Shown piece by piece: positions 10,051-23,395 of a stretch of 64,000 nucleotides of DNA (position 1 is its first letter; the number at the start of each line of letters is the position of its first letter). The notes beneath the pieces were generated by a model, which saw only the letters and a list, made by a program, of their open reading frames with translations, did no database searches and was not told the DNA's origin. Source of the DNA: Mycteria americana (taxonomy: Eukaryota > Chordata > Aves > Ciconiiformes > Ciconiidae). The DNA is taken from assembly GCF_035582795.1 (NCBI RefSeq), contig NC_134367.1, forward strand, positions 8,633,562 to 8,697,561, written 5' to 3'. The translations under genes were made by a program, and so were the position numbers.

Positions 10051-13000
10051 GTAAGGACCTACTTTGTTTTGGTCTACCTAAACCCAAAAGCCTGGTATTT
10101 AATCATGTATTTGGTTACTATTCAGGCATTTAAATGAACCGCATGCTATGTGATAATTAGGATAAGCAAGTCCTGAGGGTCTGTGCTTTTAGCATTCTGA
10201 GGCATGTGGTGCACTGGGGGACATTATAAGAGCAGGAGAACTACAGCATTCAGAGTTGTTTTCTAATAAATTAGGTTTTGTTGTTCCTTTTCAAATTTGA
10301 TAGCTCCTTTTCAGTGAATAGACTGTATATGCAACAAAACCCCAACGTAATTTGGAGAGCTCTGCAGAGAATCCTGCATGCAATCTGGCAGTGGCCTGCT
10401 TTATTTCCACATTGGCTTAGAACATGAAATTCACACATAGAAATTAAGAACTATGTATTTGGGGACAGAAATAAAACAGGACAAATCATAGAATCATAGA
10501 ATGGTTTGGGTTGGAAGGGACCTTAAAGATAATCTAGTTCCAAGAGCTCTGCCATGGGCAGGGACACTCTCCACTAGACCAGGTTGCTCAAAGCCCCATC
10601 CAACCTGGCCTTAAACACTTCCAGGGATGGGGCATCCACAACTTCTCTGGGCAACATGTTCCAGTGCTTCACGACCCTCATAGTGAAGAATTTCTTCCTT
10701 ATATCTAATCTAAACCTACCCTTTTTCAGTTTAAAGCCATTACCCTTTGTCCTATCACTACACGCCCTTGTAAAGAGTCCCTCTCCAGCTTTCTTGTAGT
10801 CCCCCTTCAGGTACTGGAAGGCTGCTATAAGGTCTCTTTGGAGCCTTCTCTTCTCCAGGCTGAACAACCCCAACTCCCTCAGCCTGTCTTCATAGGAGAG
10901 GTGCTCCAGCCCTCTGATCATCTTCATGGCCCTCCTCTGGACTCTCTCCAGCAGGTCCATGTCCTCCTTATTTTGGGGGCCCCAGAGCTGAACGCAGTAC
11001 TCCAGGTAGGGTCTCATAGGAGCGAAGTAGAGGGGGAGAATCACCTTCCTTGACCTGCTGGCCACGCTTCTTTTTATGCAGCCCAGGATACAGTTGGCTT
11101 TCTGGGCTGCAAGCACATGTTGCTGGGTCATGTTGAGCTTCTCATCAGCCAACACTCCCAACTCCTTCTCCTCAGGGCTGCTCTCAATCCATTCTCCACC
11201 CAGCCTGTATTTGTGCTTGGATTGCCCCGACCCATGTGCAGGACCTTGCACTTGGCCTTGTTGAACTTCTTGAGGTTCGCACAGGCCCACCCATCAGGCC
11301 TGTCCAGGTGCCTCTGGATGGCATCCCTTCCCTCCAGTGTGCTGACTGCCCCACACAGCCTGGTGTCGTCGGCAAACTTGCTGAGGGTGCACTCAATCCC
11401 ACTGTCCGTGTTGCCGACAAAGATGTTAGATAGCGCTGGTCCCAATACCAACCCCTGAGGAACACCACATGTCACTGGTCTCTACTTGGGCATCAAGCCG
11501 TTGACCACAACTCTTTGAGTGCAACCATCTGGCCAATTCCTTATCCTTATCATCAGGCAAGGAAGTCAGTTGCAGCTGATTAGGAGAGATGAGAAGGTGG
11601 TGTCTTGGCAAAGTGTGATGGGATGCTTTCAATTAAAATGGAATTTGTAGGTTGGAATGCATGTAAAAGCTGTTCACATTCAAAACTAAGGAAAGAACAT
11701 CTTGTGTACTCTTTGCTAGCTTATAGTGTGCACTGCCAAAAGAAAGCCTTTCCATTGACAGCTTCCAGAGTCACCAATAAAACAATAACAAAGCAGCACC
11801 CTGTTAATGTAGTTGTATTTAATGTAAGTGATACGTGGAAATCTGGGTCCATCTGCAAATGTAGTCCAATGTGTTAAAAATTTTTTCATTAAATCTTGTG
11901 AAATCATTTTACCAAGTTAAAGCCTGATTTTCTGTATTTTTCTTGCTTCTTAAATTTTTGATTTTCTGAGACATTTGCAAATGTGTTGTGTGGACTAGAT
12001 ACAGTATAGTCTGGTCAAGTAGTTATGCTTGTTTTTCACATTTGCCTTTTGAACCCAGTGCTGGTTCATATCTGTAGAAAATAAACTTTATTTCTTCAAT
12101 TTATGATGCATTTTGTTTTACAACTAAAAAAAAATAGATTGATAAAATACAGCAAAAGGTTTTCTGTCTTCTTGATGACACACTTTTGAGGACTTCTAAT
12201 GTGTAATTGATGTGAACTAATCAAAGCCCTTGATGGACACTTGGGATTCTGAGTGTCTCTGAAGAGCGCCTGCTTAGAAGATGAGGTCTCTGAGGCATAC
12301 CTCCTGCATACGACTTATGTGTGTTTGTGACTTAGTGATGGGCTTTGGGAAAAATTCACATTAACGTACACCCTTTGTTCTCATTTTTAGGCCATTTGGA
12401 TCTGTGGGCTTGGTTGTTTAATTCTAGGAAATGTAGTCTGAAGAGGTTTTTTTTCAGTTTTAGAGCAGGTGTTATGGGACTACAGACTTCTAAGGTCAGA
12501 TTTGCTCAGGATCATAAACAACATGAGTTGCAGGTTCAGTGTGGCAGAAACATAAAATAGCAAAGACAGCTTGGGGAACATTTAGTGGCAGAAGTTTTCA
12601 TTGAGCTTGTCCAAAGGGAAAGAGTCTTAAGAAATATATGTAGGGAATGAAAATAGGGACGTTTTGGGTTTCCTTGCTGTCAGGTCTGAGCTGGGATAAA
12701 TGGATCTGGCTATTTCTAGGTTAAGTTTTGGATTGAAGTTTCTCATCATTGAGTAGGTAGTGAAAGATAGTTCTGTCCTCTGTGTTGTCAACAGTTGATG
12801 ATATAATGCTCTTCTGGCATGCAAGAATTCTTGAGCTTTTGTATGAATACACTGCTGAAACAGCACATCATGTTTATTCTGAGTAAGCATTACATGCGTT
12901 CAGATGCATTAACTGAATATTAACCTATAAATGCTCACATTCTTTAAAGCTGGGCATATATGCTTGCCTCTGCTTCATGCTTGAATTTGAAGAAGAATCA

Positions 13001-14707
13001 CACTGTACCTGCTTCTGTCCTGTCGTTCAGTTGGAAAAGCAACTGGAGTACCAGATTAGCTGGTTTTATATGCAGTACAGATATTCAAAACTGGCTTCTT
13101 TGGGGTTTTTTTTTTTCTTTCTTTCTGTTGTTTGACCAGGAAATGTTCTTAAAGGCATGGAAACGTAACCATTGTGTGTTAGACATAATAGTATTTGTGT
13201 CTTTGAAGCACTGTCTGTGGGGAAAGTCTTGCCCATCACAGGTTATGAGGAAAGTAGTAGTTGAATCAGATACTCTTGATTTGATTTTTTTTTTAGCTTT
13301 TTTTTCCTCTTTCTTTTGCGAGGGTATCTTAAACCTTATTATCTGACCAACTTTTTAAAGTCTAGTATCACAAAATTACATCTGGAAAGAATGCAGTGTA
13401 TTTTTTGTGATCGTAAAACATAAAGCTTCACAAATGTATGTGGGTAAAAATTTCTAGTTTCCAGTTGATTTAAGTCGCGGTAGATTTCCCCAGAAAACAT
13501 ATGTAGGGCTCATTTGAGCTGGATACTAGATATTCTTTTTCACTTGCTGGTTTTTCCAGCTGTAAAATTTGCTGTTTCTAGATGTATAAACCTTGTTTAA
13601 TAAATGTTCACTGATATTCTTAATTGTTGTCTTTAGTGATTATTAAAACAGATTAAATCTGCTAATTGTATAATATGTTGTAGACATTAATGTTGATGTT
13701 TGCTGTTGAAGTACCTCCATCAACTGGAAAAAGTAATTCAGTATGGATGAATTGACAAATTAAATATGTTTGTACTAAAAGCAAACAATGAGTGTTGTAC
13801 GTTTCACTGAAAAGCAACATTCTAGATGTCAGTTTTCTCCACATATGGGCTTACTTATTAAATTACAATTACTTTTCAAATTTCAACAGCGTTGGAATAA
13901 TTTCTTTTGTGTGTTTCAAAGGTATGGGAACTGGTCTTCTCTGAAAAAATGTTTTTTCATGAGTCACATTTAGGCTTCCAGTGTGGGCAATATATTTTGT
14001 CCTGTTCCCCAAATAGAGATGAAAATGTAACAAACTTGAGGCTTGTTTCTTGCCAGTTTTTCTGAATGGATTAAAATGAGAAATAGCTATTCAATATAAG
14101 CAATAAAGTAATCTTTTAGCACAATTTTGAATTTTCTAGCAGTTGTTAAATAAAAACTAAGCAATAATTTAAGGTTAAAAAAACCCGGGAAGAATATAAG
14201 CAAGCCAGGTCTACCTTACAGATTCAGGAGATGTCCAGTATGATTTTGCAGGCAGTATAGTTGTATGAATGTGCCTAGACCCTAGGGGGTAAATTCATTC
14301 CTGGACAAGTCTCTTGTTACTTTTGGGACTCTCTGCACTGTAGTCCATTATACTGTGTACATCTGCCAGTGGAAACTGGCTACACCTGCTGATTCTAGCA
14401 AGTTTCTAAGGATTGCAAGTTGATTTAGGTGTGTTCATCATTCACTGTTTGTATTTGTTTATAAATGCCACTACTGAGTAAAGTAACAATTTATACTTCT
14501 GAAAACTCCTGTATCTCTTAAATAGCTGGGTTGTGGTTTTTGAGCATATTATGGTATTGATCCATCTACATTTTCATATATTTGTAATATTTCCCAGTTA
14601 CTTCTGTCTATATCAGTGTTGTAATATACAATACAGAACAATGTAGAAATGGTAAAGAATTTACTTAATTGTGATAAAATTAACAAGTGTGCTGTCCTGT
14701 TTTCTAG
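10051..14707 (+). other. ATAD2B intron w6
   Basis: A 4.7-kb intron carrying one CR1 copy (10,484-11,555, listed separately). The rest is AT-rich with short T-runs (for example about 13,107-13,116) and nothing else recognised. Confidence 0.75.
10484..11555 (-). mobile_element. CR1 LINE, 5'-truncated copy with dead reverse transcriptase
   Basis: The copy lies antisense to ATAD2B. Its 3' end is at 10,484, where TCATAGAATCATAGAATGG is the reverse complement of the CR1 terminal ATTCTATGAT repeats. On the - strand it encodes the C-terminal part of CR1 ORF2. FADDT, the reverse transcriptase catalytic motif, is at 11,376-11,362; downstream come [26 protein letters not shown] and VVKHWNMLPREVVDAPSL. 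The coding region switches frame near 11,220, where one base appears to be missing, so the enzyme is broken. The 238-codon open stretch at 10,574-11,290 is only the distal part. The 5' boundary is estimated from loss of CR1-like sequence. Confidence 0.93.
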
Positions 14708-14830
14708 ACAAAATAATTAGACATAGAGCTTGTACTTTGAAGGACACTGCTCATGCTATCATTGCTGCTGAACTGGATCCAGAATTTAATAAGATGTGTG
14801 AAGAAATCAAGGAAGCGAGAAGAAAAAGAG
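14708..14830 (+). CDS. ATAD2B: ATAD2B exon w7: end of bromodomain
   Basis: The acceptor is TGTTTTCTAG, the donor GTATGT, and the exon is phase 1 to phase 1. It encodes the split Asp, then KIIRHRACTLKDTAHAIIAA, ELDPEFNKMCEEI and KEARRKRG. This supplies helix C of the bromodomain and the charged helix that follows. The basic KEARRKRG starts the linker to the nuclear-localisation region. Confidence 0.94.
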
Positions 14831-15403
14831 GTATGTTTAACTTCGTTTATCGTAACACAACATACATGGGATAGAAAACAGAATTTACAAATGTCCGTAT
14901 AACAATTTAAATTTAAGATGAAATATAGAACGCGTGTCAGACTCAGGTAGTGCATGTTAAAGGATGACTGAGCTTGACGCTTGTGTCCTTTTTCCAACTA
15001 TGTGAGCTGGTCTGATAAGGCACCATCCTCCTTTACAAAAGAAGGATGCATTGCCTATTGGTACAAAAAGTATTGTAGAACATGGTGAAGAGATAAATGT
15101 TGGGATTGCTGTACTAACTGAAGATGTGGTGAAAGCAGAGCTGTATTCTAAAAATGCCATGTAATGCAGTGTAATAACAATTATGATTAGGGAGAATGGC
15201 ATTTAAAACAGTGGATTTTCAGTTCACCCTGGCATGTGCACAAGTGTACTTTTGGTGATACTGTTGATTGTTTTTGGATTAAGAAACAACTATTACATCC
15301 ACATTGAAGGGAACATGAGGTTGACATTCTAATAGTCCAGAATCAGGAAATATAGCCCCCTACATTGGAGGACATCACTGACTTAGTTTTGTTTAAATTA
15401 GTG

Positions 15404-15583
15404 CAGTTGTTTTCAACTTGCAGTCCATAGACGTCCAGATCTGTGGACAGCTTCTAAAGTGACCACAAAAGCTAATCAGAAGCCCAAACATACTCTCAGT
15501 AGGGCTCTGTTTACATGAAAGGTTCTATACCTCCATGGAAAATTTTTAAAGGTCTGAAAATTGAAAAAGGTTGAAAATCACTG
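15404..15583. mobile_element. hAT-like non-autonomous element with terminal inverted repeats
   Basis: The stretch begins CAGTTGTTTTCAACTT and ends AAGGTTGAAAATCACTG. The reverse complement of the end is CAGTGATTTTCAACCTT, which matches the start apart from two substitutions and one extra base. The CAGTGGTTCTCAA-type terminus is typical of hAT (Charlie-like) DNA transposons in amniotes. At 180 bp it is too short to code for transposase. The 8-bp flanks (AATTAGTG and ATCTATAA) do not clearly match, so any target-site duplication has decayed. Confidence 0.65.
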
Positions 15584-15859
15584 ATCTATAACATTAGAAC
15601 AAAATTTCATGCTGATTTAGGGATTACTGATTTCAATAATTCCAGCTTTACCTTGGCAAGTTGTTTCCTGCTTTGCCAAAAAACTGCATTATTTGATTTC
15701 TAGGTTGAATTTGGCTGGTCTTAACTTATAGCTTGCTGGTTCTTGAAATACTTCTGTCAGTAGATTGAAGACCCTTTATTAATAAATTTCTTTGAACTAT
15801 GCAAGTATCTGTAGGCTTTCTCTTCTTCAGGTTAAAACATAATACAGTTCCTTTTATTT

Positions 15860-15914
15860 AATGGTTGGACTCAATGATCTTAAAGGTCTTTTCCAGTCTG
15901 AATGATTCTATGAT
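15860..15914 (+). mobile_element. CR1 3' tail fragment
   Basis: Only the last approximately 55 bases of a CR1 copy remain: ATGGTTGGACTCAATGATCT, then the AAAGGTCTTTTCCA block and ATGATTCTATGAT at the end. The + orientation is sense to ATAD2B. Confidence 0.85.
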
Positions 15915-18900
15915 TTTTCCCATTCAGTCATGTATTTTTTTGTCTAATTCTATACAAGCTTCCAATGCGTGTCTTGAATTGTGGATATGAGACCCAATTG
16001 TAATTCACTGTGGTTGTAAAATAGAACTAATATAATGCCTTCATTTCTCCTCTGTACTTTTCTATTAGAAGTATAAGAATATTCACAATTCTGGCCTTAG
16101 TGTCATGCTGAGAGCTATGCCTAGTTAATTATTCATTATGAGTCCCCCATGATTGTTAAAGGTTATTGCTTCCAAGGTTAAAGTAACTGTTTGTAAGAGC
16201 TCTTTGTTACAGAGAGTGACTATATAGCTTGTAAGTCCCTCCTTGCAAGTCTCCCAAGAGCTAACTGGAACACTGCCCTTCTTTTTGTGGCAGTGACCAA
16301 GTAATATATATTTCTGGGGGCAAAACCTGCAGACCCTGTTGAAGGAGGTGAGTTTTCAGAAGTCATAATTAAGGCTGATGGTGTCATGCAATGAAGTTGT
16401 TAAATCAGAAAAAGAAGATACTATTGGTGTCAGATGCTGGGTAGTGGACCTTCAGATATAGGTAGGTGACTAGCAGTACCAGTTTGTGAGTGACAACAGC
16501 TCACATATAGCAATGGACAGATTTCAAAGTGCATTCTAGGCATTGGCATGGAAACTGTTACAGCATCACAGATACCTGCAAGTCACATTTCAAAGATGCT
16601 CGTGCATTTGGACCACATTGTGGTGGCTTCAAGAACAAATGAGCTTTGCAGTTGGTCCAGCTGCAGAGTGTGGAAGGCCAAGATCACTTACTGGATTAGC
16701 AAGGACAAAGGATTTGGAATGCATGGAAGAAGCTTTGTTAGATTAACTGGTTATGAATGAAGAAAAATATATCAAGCTCTTGAGGTCTGAGGAAACCTCA
16801 TGCTGTAAGGCAAGCACAAGAGATTGTCCTATGCCTGGATCAGGAGTTGTGTCAAAGATTGTGGTGTAGAACATCAAGAAGATGGCACTTCAGGCACGTA
16901 GTCTTGGCACTGGTCATTGTAATGGATGGAAAGGATGTGAATGCTGATCAACCTTGCCATTACTCCCATTTTGCTCTACAGAATATGCTCAGCAAGACAG
17001 CAGATCAGCAAAATCACAGTGCATCTGTTGGTCTAGACTTTGACGTACCCTGTTTTGGAACATTTTGGACAAGGGACGACAAAGGCGTATACTTACATTT
17101 TCATCTTTTGATTGGATGCCCACTAGGTTATTAAGGGCTTTCTGGTTTCTTCTTTGGATTGATTACCAAATGGTCAGGTATAGAAGGGATCCCCAGATCC
17201 TCCTTCTTCCCTTCTGCTTCATAATAAGAGTATATTTTGAAGTAATGGAATGTTTCAGTGCAGAAATACTTGAGGAAAACTGTGTAAGCAGGGTAAACTA
17301 TGCCTTTTGCTGTCCAAAAGCTTTGTGCAACTGGTCACTTAAATGCAATGCTCATACCAGACTGTTTGCCTGAGCGGAGCTACCCAATGAAATCATGCTG
17401 AATTGGGCAGCCAGCCTTGTTACCTGACCAATGTATGAGACAAAGTGGTGGGGAATTGGACCCTTAAGTACATCTTTTTAATATCAACAAGAGATGTCCA
17501 AGCAAGGCCTTAAATGAATGTTGAGACTGAAGTCACAATGAGTGTTCTTCACTGTAAGATGCACAGCAAGCTTTTCTTCAGGTCAGAGTACCCTAAGCTT
17601 CTCTTTTCATCTTCCTTTAAAAGTGCCAGACTGACATGTATACAGTCTGATGGGAAAAAACCGCACCATTCAGTGTCCACATTTCTCTGCATGTATGTCT
17701 GGACTCAGCTGGATAAAGGATCCTACCTTCAAGGCTTACGAGAGTTAAAATTCTTAGCTTGCCAACACCACGCTTGTGAAAGAAGGGCAGTAATGCAAAC
17801 AGTGGGACTATGGAAAAAAAAAAAAGTCCAGGTCATGCGAATCTACTAGTGGTTCTTAGACTGAATCGAAAACTTGTATTAATACCTGCTCAGAAGAGGT
17901 CAAGGTAGTGTTGCAGTCACAGATTGAGTCAGAGTGGGTGGCTGTGGCCATCAGAAAGGAAATTTGTCTTCTGACAAAAAGAACATGCCCTGTACTCAGT
18001 TAGATCTTGGCCAACATTTTCTTGGCTACGTTTGGAAAGACTTTTAACATTCAACATGAGATTTGGATGGAATTGAGCAAGCCGATCTGCATGAGGCTTC
18101 TAATAGATTCTCTGGAAATGTTATCAAGTGTTTCTGTCTGGAATCACAGAGGAGTCTGGAAGGCAAATGACACATACTGTAGGCTTTTTAATCTTTACCC
18201 AGTTGAAAAGCCATTGATTTTCTGAATTGTGCCATGTATTAGCTCTTAATTTATTTCCAGGATACTGAAAATTAAGGTTAAGGCTAAAAAGCTCCATATC
18301 CATTTTCTTCACAATTCTCTTGGCAAGTTATTTAGCAATGTTACATAGTTTTAAAATGGCAGGTATTTTCTACATCACTTTCTTTTTCTACAACTTTTCT
18401 GGTTTTTTTGACAGATCTGCCATTTTTATTTAGTACTGAGACGGGTGACCAATCTCAAAAAAAGTACTGCAGTGTAACAGAATGATAAACTGTATAATAA
18501 AATTAGTATCTAGAAGTTAAACTAGAATTTCTTGTTCTTGTATTACTGAAATGAGGTGCTGTTGTTGAAAGATGGTAAATCTAAGGATAACAAGTTCTAA
18601 ATTGGTAAATTAAGAACAATATATGCTAGATTACTGGAATTTGCAGCTTCTTGTTGAAACCAGCAGATAACAAGGTAGAATTGGTGGATGTTTTGAGTAA
18701 CGAAATAAGTGTGATATGCAGTTTAAAATATTTGTAATGGTACCTAGAAACTTATGCTGTTAACTGTTAGGTTAACTGCTATTAACTGTTAGGTGAGAGT
18801 TCCTTTGTGAATCTTTTAATTTCTGCATCCATCAGTTTTAGAGCTTCTTGTCAGCTCTTGATTACTTGGTTCTGGTTACTGTTGGAGACATGGTATGACA

Positions 18901-19589
18901 TTTTGAAGACTGTTTTAGTGGATGGATAGGAAATTCTAGTTCACAGATATGAAACTTCAGAGATTCATTTATGTCTTTAAAATGTGCTTAACCAATATGA
19001 AAGTTTGCATTTTTAGAATTTAATTAAAAACCCTATGAAATAATAGGAGCTATGAAATGAACTTATTACAGAAAGCAAACCAGACATTTTGTTAAAAGCA
19101 GAATCACATTTTCTTAATCTAGGAACTCATATTGACTCTGAAATGGATCCATTTTACATAACATAGATCATGGTGACAATACAAAGTTTTTATTAAGATA
19201 ATCTTTTTGATATGGCATACAATGCCATTATGAATTGCCACTTATTTTAAATCGTCTGTTTAAAATTAGGAAAAATTGAAACTGTCAATAAGAATTTGCT
19301 TTATAGAGCAAATATGGATAGAAGAGTGCAATCTTTGGGGACCCAAGTGTGAAGAGACAGTCATATTTTTCTAAGCCGTCAGAGCTGACAGTTTTAAGAT
19401 CATGCAACCAGTGAATTATTTTGTCAGTAGAAAACAAATATTCTTGATTCTAATCTTTGTTTTGAATGTCCAGCTAACTATTAATTGATGTGTTCTTATT
19501 GTAGCATGGTATTCCAAGTTTGTTTTTAAATTCAATAGTTTTATGCAGCTTGGTTTATTTAAATAGGTATGGTTATCTTCTGTATGCAG

Positions 19590-19727
19590 GCTTATCAGTA
19601 ACAGCAGAACAAATAAATCCTCATGGTTCCACTGTACGGAAAACAGAAGCTAGAGTTGAAGAGGCTTTTCGGAACAAACAAAAACCCACAATGGCGGTGT
19701 GGCCCAACTCTGCGAATAAATGTGCAT
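19590..19727 (+). CDS. ATAD2B: ATAD2B exon w8
   Basis: The acceptor is CTGTATGCAG, the donor GTGAGT, and the exon is phase 1 to phase 1. It encodes LSVTAEQINPHGSTVRKTEA, RVEEAFRNKQKPTM and AVWPNSANKCA. It links the bromodomain to the basic region in the next exon. Composition suggests a mostly disordered segment with one short amphipathic helix (KTEARVEEAFRNKQ). The last codon is split T|TT (Phe) with the exon at 32,885. Confidence 0.92.
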
Positions 19728-20284
19728 GTGAGTACCTTGGGTGATAATTGTGCAAAATTAGAGGTACTTCCAATGGCAGACATTTCAAATGTCTCTCTAC
19801 TATTGTTTACTGATTATTTCCAGAAGTAATTTTAGGCATGAAACACACGGAACTTTAGGAAATACTCTTTTCCTGACTACGTGAAATCTCTGCCAAAGAA
19901 GTTCTAAAGCAGCAGGATTTCTGTTTTTCTGATAAAAAATAATGGTTTTTCTAATCTCAGTATTACGTTTTTCTTTGTAAAAGAATATTTTCAGTATAAC
20001 ACAACTCTGATCCAATGAGAAGATCACTTTTATCTGTTCGATAAGTGTTAAGATTTGTTTACTCTGTGTGTGTATTCATAGGTACATACCTACATGCTGC
20101 TTCATACTCTCACATGCACTATAGTTACTCATATCCTGTCTTCAGTGCATACAATATCATGCTAAAAGTTAGAAAAAAGATTACAAATTTAACTGTATTT
20201 TCCTTTATGGCACCTGGTTTTCAATAGTCAGTATCCATTATTGGAGGATGTTAAGATACTCTTGCTGCAGCCTACTGGAGTAGG

Positions 20285-20845
20285 CACCTACTGGAGTTTG
20301 CACCTCGAGTACTGTGTTCAGTTTTGGGCCCCCCACTACAAGAGGGATATTGAGGTGCTGGACATGCTGGATATTGACATGCTGGAGCATGTCCAGAGAA
20401 AGGCAACGAAGCTGGTGAAGGGTCTGGAGCACAAGTCTTATGAGGAGCGGCTGAGGGAGCTGGGACTGTTTAGCCTGGAGAAAAGGAGGCTGAGGGGAGA
20501 CCTTATCGCTCTCTTCAACTACCTGAAAGGAGGGTGTAGAGAGGTGGGGGTCGGTCTCTTCTTCCAGGTAACAAGTGATAGGACAAGAGGAAATGGCCTC
20601 AAGTTGTGCTAGGGGAGGTTTAGACTGGATATTATGAAATTTTTCTTCACCGAGAGGGTTATCAAGCATTGGAACAGGCTGCCCAGGGAAGTGGTTGAGT
20701 CGCCATCCCTGGAGGTATTTAAAGGACGTTTGGATGAGGTGCTTAGAGACGTGGTGTAGTGGTGGTTTTGGCAGTGTTAGGTTTATGGTTGGACTCGATG
20801 ATCTTAAAGGTCTTTTCCAACCTATATGATTCTGTGATTCTGTGA
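20285..20845 (+). mobile_element. CR1 LINE 3' fragment
   Basis: A sense-oriented 3' piece of CR1. It encodes [39 protein letters not shown] and [11 protein letters not shown], followed by a stop at 20,610. The CR1 3' tail then runs on to ATTCTGTGATTCTGTGA at 20,828-20,845. A 15-nt in-frame tandem duplication (GACATGCTGGA at 20,361 and again at 20,376) adds about five codons to the usual leucine-rich helix. The 5' edge is approximate. Confidence 0.92.
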
Positions 20846-23117
20846 GTAGTCCAATTAATTGATCAAAATCTCTAGATTTGTGAGGAGTGACTGTTTAACT
20901 GTGGTGAGGTAATCAGAGGCACTGCTAATTAGTTTCAAGAAGTGAGTTGATTAGAACAGGTAAATATATAAGAGGTATTTTTGTTATAAATAAAATAAAG
21001 ACTATAGGAGAAAGTGAGTATGAGGGATATACTCATAGTTGTGCATGGCGTTCCCGCTGAAGATGTGGAATCCATTATTAATGTATTATTAATAGCATTA
21101 TCAACTGTTGCTTAGTAGGCAAACTGATAGATTGGAGCTGACATATTTTCATTGGTCTTTGTGCTCTCCTTCATGGTGCTTTTTCTTGATGAGAAGGAGT
21201 TTTCTAGGCATGGTGATAACTGCCCAGAGATGAACATTGTTTATATATGAATGATAGTGTTGATATCAAATAGTTTAATTAATTAGAGGTGTATGGTTTT
21301 ATTTCCTGAAGCTGTAAATTCTTCCGTTAAAGGAATTAAAGTCAATCAGAGTTATGGCTTGAATAAATTGTTATATAATAAATTGATGATGTGGATCCAA
21401 GCTGTTCTTTATTCATTTGGCAGCTTGTGCAAAACCAGAGAGAGGAGGGAAAGGATTCTCAATTATTTTTTTCTAGTTTCTGATGAAATCCAAGATGGAG
21501 ATTCTCACTCTGGCTGATCTACAGAGCACTTTCTGGGCTCTGCATGCTGTGCAGCAGATGGTAGGGTTTATAGATCTCCAAGCCGGACGTCCCTTGGGAA
21601 GAGAGATAGCCATTACTGGTGACTTGTATAAAAAGAAGCTCTGGTACCTCTGCTCTCTTCTCCACCTAATGATGTGGATGCGGTGGCAGTCGTTTGAAAA
21701 CTAGAGCCATCGACTGAAGGAAACTGCCAGCGTTTGTGTGTAAACAAAAAAGAAGTTAGTGTTAAGGCACCGTTCCTGCTAGTATTTTGGTGATTTAGGT
21801 TGGAAGGCAAGAAAATTTGAGGCTTAGTGGTGTTTGGGACTATAATAAAATGAAAATCTGCCTTTTAATGCTGAGTCTGGGGAAGGTAGCTAGTCCAGGA
21901 GGGATGTGATGCATCCTAGTAATCAAGAGAGAGAACCAGGAATTGATGAGCAATCAGAAATCTGCAGAAGGAATTCAAGTAGTACATGGGCATACTTAAA
22001 GATTGATGCGGTAAGTTCAGTAGAGACTAGAAACTAGGAAGATGTGCAGTCTTAGAAGGGTGTTTGGAAGAAGGAGCTGGAGTAAAGTGAGTGCAGAACT
22101 GAGCAGATTGTAGGGAGCTCTTATAGCAGCAAAGTATATGGCGGATTGTGATTGTATAAATGGAAGAAACAAGTTTAGAGAAGGGATTTCTGAACAGAGA
22201 TGATTTTAGAGGTAGAGTGGAAATCTTTTTATGGTCAACAACTAAGATTTTTTTCTTTTAAGACTAAAATGTATTACACAAGCAGAGTAACAAGGACTGT
22301 GATTCATGTATTTTAATTACACAGGATAAAAACTGTACTTTCCAATTAATAATTCTGAAAATCTTCCATTTTTTCTGCTATTTGAACTTGAATTAATTTT
22401 TTTTCTTAAATAAATCTAAGGAAAAAATTACCAATCATAACATTATTTTCCTGATTAAATTATTTTTTTAGGAACTTTGTTTACAGTATTTTATAAAATA
22501 GCTGCCAAAAGGCCAATGCAGATGAAACACTTGAGAACCCTGAAGGAAATTATTGTCAAGCATCTTCTCTAAAAACAGTGGACTACAGACAGGGCAGCAG
22601 CCTTCCCCAGTTTAAAGCCCTGTTTGTGGTTCAGGGCTAGTACAATAGAGAACGAGAGTTAGTTTATCATGTGTTGGTTTGTTTTCTGAGGTTATCTCTC
22701 TTGTATGAAACGTTATTTAGTTTTTCAGCTACTTATTATTTTGCGATTTATTTAATTTTTCTAATGTATTTTAGATTTATTTTTAAAATTTTATTAGACC
22801 AGATGGGCTATCAGAAATGTGGCACAAAGTAGCTGTACTATTTGAAGGCATGGTGATATGCGTTCCTGAGTTAGATTTAATCTGCAACTTCTATTTCCCG
22901 TGTTGAAGGTACACCTGTGGTGGGTGGTGTATCACAGTATAGATGAGTTTTAAAAGTATTGCCTTACTAGAAGTTGCTGAAAATCCATTTGGGAGAGTTC
23001 TGCCACAGATAACTTAAAATATTTCCATATTGACTGTGTATTTTGAGAAAAGTGCAAGTGTTCTGGTGGGAACTTAGAATGGGACATAGGTCAAAAGCCT
23101 GAAATAAGTAGTTACAT

Positions 23118-23395
23118 GATCATAGAATCACAAAATCGCTGTGGTTGGAAGGAACCTCTGGAGATCATCTAGTCTAACTTCCCTGCTCAGAGCTGGTTGC
23201 TCAAGGCTGTGTCCATTTGTGTTTTGAATATCTCCAAGAACGGAGGCTCTGTGACATGCCTGGGAAACCTCTTCTAGTGCTTGGCTACTCACAATAATTT
23301 CTTTGTCTTAATTTTGAATTGAATGTCTTGTATTTCGATTTGTGCCCATTACCTCTTGTCACTGGGCACCAATGAGAAGGGTCTCGTTTCTCCTT
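23118..23395 (-). mobile_element. Degraded CR1 3' fragment
   Basis: ATCATAGAATCACAAAATCG marks the reverse-complemented 3' end. It is followed by GTTGGAAGGAACCTCTGGAG and a diverged CR1 body including TGCCCATTACCTCTTGTC. No useful open frame survives. The 5' edge is approximate. Confidence 0.85.

Larger units (their letters stand above)
14831..19589 (+). other. ATAD2B intron w7
   Basis: A 4.8-kb intron. It contains a hAT-like element (15,404-15,583) and a CR1 3' tail (15,860-15,914). The stretch from about 16,400 to 18,300 is less AT-rich than its flanks and holds several 60-110 codon open frames, but I could not assign it to a known family. A 12-A run lies at 17,813-17,824. Confidence 0.7.

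Noticed and set aside
10574..11290. A 238-codon open frame on the - strand that looks like a gene
   Set aside because: It is the distal part of CR1 ORF2, lacks its own start context, is separated from the FADDT part by a frameshift, and ends in a CR1 tail.
12960..13346. A 128-codon open frame in the intron after the bromodomain core
   Set aside because: Phe/Leu-rich translation of T-runs with no similarity, and it contains low-complexity TTT tracts.
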